Positions 60,096-64,000 of a stretch of 64,000 nt of DNA are shown here, one piece after another. Within the stretch, counting starts at the first letter, position 1. Each line of letters opens with the position of its first letter. Where the stretch lies: positions 124,001-188,000 of the forward strand of contig NZ_AWXE01000004.1 in the NCBI RefSeq assembly GCF_000469155.1. Direction: 5' to 3'. The stretch comes from Candidatus Micropelagos thuwalensis (GTDB lineage: Bacteria > Pseudomonadota > Alphaproteobacteria > RS24). A program made the translations under genes and the position numbers. The notes beneath the pieces were generated by a model. The model was not told where the DNA came from and did no database searches. It saw only the letters and a list, made by a program, of their open reading frames with translations.

Positions 60096-60398
60096 CTATT
60101 CCTCGCCTCCTACATGATCCTTAAATTGCTTATAAAGCGCCTCGGCTATACCCAAGCCAGTTTTTTGCGACATAAGCTTGGAATATTCTTGATCCAACAT
60201 TGACTGAAAAGTGTCAGAAGCCTGATTTGAAAAAAGTGTATCTGCTAATTCTGTTTTCCTAGCTTCTTTCAAATACATATCAACAAAGATAGCCTCAAAT
60301 TGCTCAGCAACTTGCTTCAAATCCTCTTTTGATTTGTTATTGCTTTGCCCCAGCATCATGCTGGTTTGCAAGTCAATTGCTGTTGGCTTAATATCCAT
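60096..60398 (-). CDS. flgJ: Rod-binding protein FlgJ, N-terminal domain only
   Basis: A 100-residue protein matching the rod-cap half of FlgJ: QVAEQFEAIFVDMYLKEARKT and YSKLMSQKTGLGIAEALYKQF. The peptidoglycan hydrolase domain of enterobacterial FlgJ is absent, as is common in other classes. It caps the growing rod; a separate lytic enzyme elsewhere is expected. Nine bases after flgI. Confidence 0.9.
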   Translation of the reverse strand: MDIKPTAIDLQTSMMLGQSNNKSKEDLKQVAEQFEAIFVDMYLKEARKTELADTLFSNQASDTFQSMLDQEYSKLMSQKTGLGIAEALYKQFKDHVGGEE

Positions 60399-60406
60399 AT
60401 TAGCCC

Positions 60407-61543
60407 CTAAATCACAATTAACTCTGCCCGAAGAGCGCCTGCTTGCCTTAAAGCTTCAAGAATCGCAACCAAGTCCGCAGGGCTAGCCCCTACTGCATTT
60501 ATAGACTCAACAATACTCGAAAGATCGACACCTGGATTAAACACAAAGGCAGGATTATTTTCTTGCTCAACGGTTAATTCAGTATCTTCCTCAATAACTG
60601 GCTCACCTGCCACTGCTGCAGCCTGATTTTCATTGAGCACAACATTCTGGACAGCAGTAACATTCTGTGACTCATCAACCTTTACAGTAAGAGAACCATG
60701 AGAAACTGCAGCAGGTGTTACTCTGACATCCCCGTTAATTACTACTGTTCCTGTGCGGGCGTTTACAATTACTTTTGCTGCTGGACGAGCGGGATCAACT
60801 TCAATGTTTTCCAGCATACTTAAAAAGGAAACTCTCTGTGCTGGATCAACTGGAGCACGAACTTTAACAGATGTGTGGTCAAGAGGAACTGCCACCAATT
60901 CGTTAACAAATTCATTGATTGCATCTGCAACATTCATTGCGGTGCTGAAATCGCCTTGATGCAAATTTAAAACTATATCTTGATTAGCTAGTAAGGGACT
61001 TTCTACAAGTCGTTCAACCGTCGCCCCGCCAGGTATGCGACCCACTGTAGGAACATTCACAATAAGTTGGGACCCGTCATTACCCTCAACACCGAGACCC
61101 CCCACCAGAAGATTGCCCTGCGCAATAGCATAAACCTGACCATCAGCACCCAACATTGGCGTCATGAGTAGGGTCCCGCCGCGCAAAGACTTAGCCTCGC
61201 CCAATGTAGAGACTGTGACATCTAATCCCTGCCCGGGTTTTGAAAATGGCCTTAGATCTGCAGTCACCATTACAGAAGCAACATTTTTTCCTTTGATTCC
61301 AGATGTAGGTACTGACTGACCAAACTGGGAGACCATTGATTGTATTGTTTGTAAAGTTAGCAGTGTATTACCATCACCTGATCCATTAAGACCCACAACG
61401 AGCCCGTAACCAACAAGTTGGTTTCCACGCACGCCTGCAACCTCAGTAATATCCTTCAAACGATCGGCATGGGCTGGCAATATTATTACCAATCCCATAA
61501 TAAATTTTAGCGCCAATAAACGAATAGACAGAAAATTCTGCAT
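60407..61543 (-). CDS. flgI: Flagellar P-ring protein FlgI
   Basis: A 378-residue FlgI with a signal peptide (about residues 1-26, ending PAHA). The conserved [62 protein letters not shown] and the C-terminal [15 protein letters not shown] are intact. It forms the periplasmic P ring around the rod. Confidence 0.97.
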   Translation of the reverse strand: MQNFLSIRLLALKFIMGLVIILPAHADRLKDITEVAGVRGNQLVGYGLVVGLNGSGDGNTLLTLQTIQSMVSQFGQSVPTSGIKGKNVASVMVTADLRPFSKPGQGLDVTVSTLGEAKSLRGGTLLMTPMLGADGQVYAIAQGNLLVGGLGVEGNDGSQLIVNVPTVGRIPGGATVERLVESPLLANQDIVLNLHQGDFSTAMNVADAINEFVNELVAVPLDHTSVKVRAPVDPAQRVSFLSMLENIEVDPARPAAKVIVNARTGTVVINGDVRVTPAAVSHGSLTVKVDESQNVTAVQNVVLNENQAAAVAGEPVIEEDTELTVEQENNPAFVFNPGVDLSSIVESINAVGASPADLVAILEALRQAGALRAELIVI

Positions 61544-61557
61544 CTTATTATTCCTAA

Positions 61558-62259
61558 TTAAAATGGTGAAAATACCCGTAAACCTCTAGTTAACCAGCCC
61601 ATACGCGCAGAGTCGTGTGTCTGACCGGCACCAGTATAAGTAATCTCTGCATCCACAATTTTTGAAGATTGAATTATGTTATTTGCCGAAATATCTTCTG
61701 GACGAATTATTCCACGCAATCTTACATGTTCATTCCCATTATTCAGAGTAAGTTTTTTCTGACCCATTATTTCCATGTTACCGTTATTGAATACGCGGAC
61801 GACTGTGGCGGAAAGCTGACCTCTCAATGAATTTGATTGAGCGGCAGATCCACTACCGGAAAAAGACTCCCCGGTTTCTAGTTTATATTCAGTGTCTTTG
61901 GTAATTTCTGATAAACCAAAAGTGAAAGGGAATGAAAAAGAAAGCTCATCTTCTTTATCAGAGCTAGTGCTCTGGGACTTAGAAGCGGAGAAGGTTTCAC
62001 TTAATGCAACTGTTACAATATCTCCAATAGACCTAGCTCGTTGGTCTGTTGTAAACAATCCTGTATTAGCTGAGGTTTTAAAAATACTCCCACTGCTAAT
62101 TGTAGGCGCATTATTTGCAACCACTTCATCATAACGTGGCATGAAATTTTCGGAAATTCTATTTTCTTTATATGTTGAACATCCGCTTACAAACCCAGTT
62201 GAAATTAACGAAGTTAAAATCACAAGATATTTAAAATATAAACTTTTTTTGTGAGTCAT
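61558..62259 (-). CDS. flgH: Flagellar L-ring lipoprotein FlgH
   Basis: A 233-residue outer-membrane lipoprotein: a lipobox VSGC near residue 27, then [61 protein letters not shown] and the C-terminal [13 protein letters not shown]. It builds the L ring. RBS GAGGA precedes the ATG; gap to flgI of 14 bases. Confidence 0.97.
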   Translation of the reverse strand: MTHKKSLYFKYLVILTSLISTGFVSGCSTYKENRISENFMPRYDEVVANNAPTISSGSIFKTSANTGLFTTDQRARSIGDIVTVALSETFSASKSQSTSSDKEDELSFSFPFTFGLSEITKDTEYKLETGESFSGSGSAAQSNSLRGQLSATVVRVFNNGNMEIMGQKKLTLNNGNEHVRLRGIIRPEDISANNIIQSSKIVDAEITYTGAGQTHDSARMGWLTRGLRVFSPF

Positions 62260-62273
62260 CTTAAATCCTCAAT

Positions 62274-63062
62274 TTAGAGGTTATTTGAGATGAAGCGGAG
62301 CATATCATCAACTGATGTGATCGCTTTCGAGCTAACTTCGTAAGCTCTCTGAGTTTCGATCATATCTACCAATTCTTGCACAACATTTACATTTGAACTT
62401 TCAAGTGCGCCTTGGACAAGCTTGCCAAATCCTTGCTCTAGCGGGTTTGAGAGAATTGGCGCACCACTGGCTTCTGTTTCAACTAAAAAATTTTCACCTA
62501 TTGGCTGTAGACCAGTTAAATTTGAGAAATCTGCAAGAGTGAGCTGCCCAACTTCCTGCGCACCAACCTGACCAGGAACAGTCACAGATACAGTTCCGTT
62601 TGATGATACACTTATTGAAGTCGCTTCATCGGGAATCTGAACTTCAGGCTGAACAATATATCCGCTTGAAGTCACCAATGTTCCTTCCGAGTTTCTTGAG
62701 AATGCACCGTTACGCGTATATGCAATTCTGTCATCTGGCAAAAGGACTTGGAAGAAACCTGTACCTTCTATAGCCAGATCAAGAGCATTATCTGTCATCA
62801 TGAGACTGCCCTGCGAATGCATTTTTTCTGTATTGGTAATCTTTACTCCAGTTCCTATTGCGAACGATGAATTTAACCTTGTATTTTCAGAAGTAAGGTC
62901 ACCAGCGTAACGTCGAACTTGATAGAGCAATGACTCAAAATTAGCACGATCTTTTTTAAAACCTGTTGTATTTACATTAGAGAGGTTGTTGGCAATCACT
63001 TGCATTCGGATTTGCTGGGCGTTTAAACCACTTTTAGCAACGTGCATAGCATTGGCAGTCAT
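62274..63062 (-). CDS. flgG: Distal rod protein FlgG
   Basis: A 262-residue FlgG. AKSGLNAQQIRMQVIANNLSNVNTTGFKKDRANFESLLYQ, then ALDLAIEGTGFFQVLLPDD, and the C-terminal LESSNVNVVQELVDMIETQRAYEVSSKAI are family hallmarks. It forms the distal rod. It has its own sigma-54 promoter in the 92-bp gap after flgF. Confidence 0.97.
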   Translation of the reverse strand: MTANAMHVAKSGLNAQQIRMQVIANNLSNVNTTGFKKDRANFESLLYQVRRYAGDLTSENTRLNSSFAIGTGVKITNTEKMHSQGSLMMTDNALDLAIEGTGFFQVLLPDDRIAYTRNGAFSRNSEGTLVTSSGYIVQPEVQIPDEATSISVSSNGTVSVTVPGQVGAQEVGQLTLADFSNLTGLQPIGENFLVETEASGAPILSNPLEQGFGKLVQGALESSNVNVVQELVDMIETQRAYEVSSKAITSVDDMLRFISNNL

Positions 63063-63097
63063 TGGAAATCTCCTTCAAAATCAGTCTGAAGAATAAT

Positions 63098-63113
63098 TGC
63101 AAACCCTGTGCCA
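63098..63113 (-). promoter_or_regulatory. Sigma-54 promoter of flgG-flgL
   Basis: On the minus strand TGGCACAGGGTTTGCA: consensus -24 and -12 elements with ten bases between GG and GC. It separates flgG and the following genes from flgF as an internal or independent unit. Confidence 0.85.
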
Positions 63114-63154
63114 AACCATTTTACAGGCGTTTTTTGTTAGAAATTTTAGATTAT

Positions 63155-63913
63155 TTATCTCGGAAGGCGCATTATGGAAGCGCCACTTTCATCAAGCTCT
63201 CTAGCTATAGACATTAATCTTACATTTAACTCGTAATGACGCTGCCGGTGAAGCATTTCAACAAGTTCTTCGGTAGGGTTCACATTGCTAGTTTCAAGAT
63301 ACCCTTGCGCAATTTCAGCTAATTGATCCGGCTGAATATCCCTATTGTCAATAAATCTGATATTGCCATCTCCAGACTTTTTCAAATCTTTTACTTCAGC
63401 CTGAATTGTTCCTATGAAACCAATCTCGTCTCTTTGTCCAGGCTCACCGTCAAGTGGTTCAATAGTAATTCTTCCATCATTACCTATAACTAACTGTCTG
63501 TAGGGAGGGAGAACGATAGGTTGCAAGCCTTGATTTAATATTTTATTGCCTGCCCCATCAACTAAGAATCCGTCTTGATCTACCCTAAAATCACCCCGTC
63601 TAGACAATGCTGGTTCATTATTTTCAGGCATCATCAGAAAGTAGCCACTTCCGTTAATGGCAACATCTTTTTCGTTTTCGGTAAAATCTAATCGACCTTG
63701 ATTATCATCAAATCTATTCTTACCTTCTCTTAAACTAAATGCTCTTGTCTCCAATGACTCAAGAGTTTTAAGGAAACTACTCTCAATCATAGGTGGTTCA
63801 ATATCCTTGCGAAATCCAGGGACATTAACATTCGCAAGATTATTTGACCTTATGGAACTATCTTCCTTGGAATGCTTAATAGCATTTAAAGATAAATGAA
63901 GCAGCCGATCCAT
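63155..63913 (-). CDS. flgF: Proximal rod protein FlgF
   Basis: A 252-residue FlgF. RSNNLANVNVPGFRKDIEPP at the N-terminus, KDVAINGSGYFLMMPEN in the middle and YLETSNVNPTEELVEMLHRQRHYELNVRLM at the C-terminus follow the FlgF/FlgG plan. It belongs to the rod. Fourteen bases after the flgE stop. Confidence 0.94.
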   Translation of the reverse strand: MDRLLHLSLNAIKHSKEDSSIRSNNLANVNVPGFRKDIEPPMIESSFLKTLESLETRAFSLREGKNRFDDNQGRLDFTENEKDVAINGSGYFLMMPENNEPALSRRGDFRVDQDGFLVDGAGNKILNQGLQPIVLPPYRQLVIGNDGRITIEPLDGEPGQRDEIGFIGTIQAEVKDLKKSGDGNIRFIDNRDIQPDQLAEIAQGYLETSNVNPTEELVEMLHRQRHYELNVRLMSIARELDESGASIMRLPR

Positions 63914-63927
63914 TTGCTATCTCTCAG

Positions 63928-64000
63928 TTACATTCTAATATTAATAATAGATTGTGTAAGGGTAGTTGTAGTTTCAATAGCTTTTGCTGAAGCTTGGAAG
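63928..64000 (-). CDS. flgE: Flagellar hook protein FlgE, last 23 codons
   Basis: The minus strand entering from the window edge reads FQASAKAIETTTTLTQSIINIR before TAA at 63930-63928. This matches the C-terminal helix of hook-family proteins (F/Y-x-A-N/S-A-K-x-I-x-T ... L-I-N-I/L-K/R), and its place directly before flgF makes flgE the natural call. FlgE forms the hook. The rest lies outside the window. Confidence 0.75.
   Translation of the reverse strand, partial: FQASAKAIETTTTLTQSIINIRM

Noticed and set aside
60096-60398. FlgJ without muramidase domain as a truncated gene
   Set aside because: A rod-cap-only FlgJ is normal outside the beta/gammaproteobacteria, and start, stop and spacing are clean.
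1-64000. CRISPR arrays, insertion sequences, prophage genes or known defence systems
   Set aside because: I saw no regularly spaced direct repeats, transposase or integrase motifs, phage structural genes or defence signatures; the only repeats found are the four operator palindromes and intragenic modules in axial flagellar proteins.

Overview
The window looks like chromosomal DNA of a free-living, probably marine, Gram-negative proteobacterium, most likely an alphaproteobacterium. The supports are an alphaproteobacterial-looking elongator tRNA-Met, the style of MnmA, a TonB-dependent receptor, and a sigma-54-driven flagellar locus laid out like the fla1 system of Cereibacter (Rhodobacter) sphaeroides. 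The class assignment is inference.

Left part (1 to about 19,900), visibly richer in G+C than the rest: an accessory uptake and catabolic cluster. A truncated SDR gene is divergent from a tightly overlapping plus-strand operon: sulfatase, DJ-1/PfpI protein, small membrane protein, second sulfatase, double DsbA/HCCA-isomerase-like protein, then a TetR regulator. Next come a minus-strand pair (GST-fold protein and MBL-fold hydrolase) and a divergent plus-strand operon (second GST-fold protein, NADP-dependent oxidoreductase, DUF1330-like membrane protein, DUF2855 protein, membrane protein, haloalkane dehalogenase-type hydrolase). Last are a TonB-dependent receptor, a dead DUF1330 gene and a third GST-fold protein. 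All three divergent promoter regions carry the same 19-bp palindrome (four copies, TTGRCATA-N3-TATGYCAA-like). This suggests one regulon, probably controlled by the TetR protein, for importing and processing a sulfated and perhaps aromatic or halogenated compound. The substrate cannot be read from the sequence.

Junction (19,600-25,300): a broken ModA-like remnant beside tRNA-Met(CAU), then mnmA, a cysQ-type phosphatase, a small ORF, rpoN, a small membrane protein behind a strong sigma-54 promoter, and a DUF1566 protein.

Right part (25,400-64,000), lower in G+C: a flagellar locus. It holds motAB (PomAB-like); fliOPQR-flhB followed by four translationally coupled genes of unknown function; a FleT-like regulator with fliEFGHIJKLMN; a FleQ-like regulator; fliS and a FliT-like gene; an unusual ClC protein; fliD; two large flagellins; and flgEFGHIJKL, with flgE cut by the window edge. 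Seven GG-N10-GC sigma-54 promoters precede the main flagellar units and the gene next to rpoN, and an eighth weaker one precedes a small ORF. rpoN and two enhancer-binding proteins in the same window provide the matching machinery. One activator lacks the DNA-binding domain and the other lacks a receiver domain. Unusual items include a 1423-residue FlgK, a ClC protein without either glutamate of the canonical exchanger, and the uncharacterised four-gene tail behind flhB.
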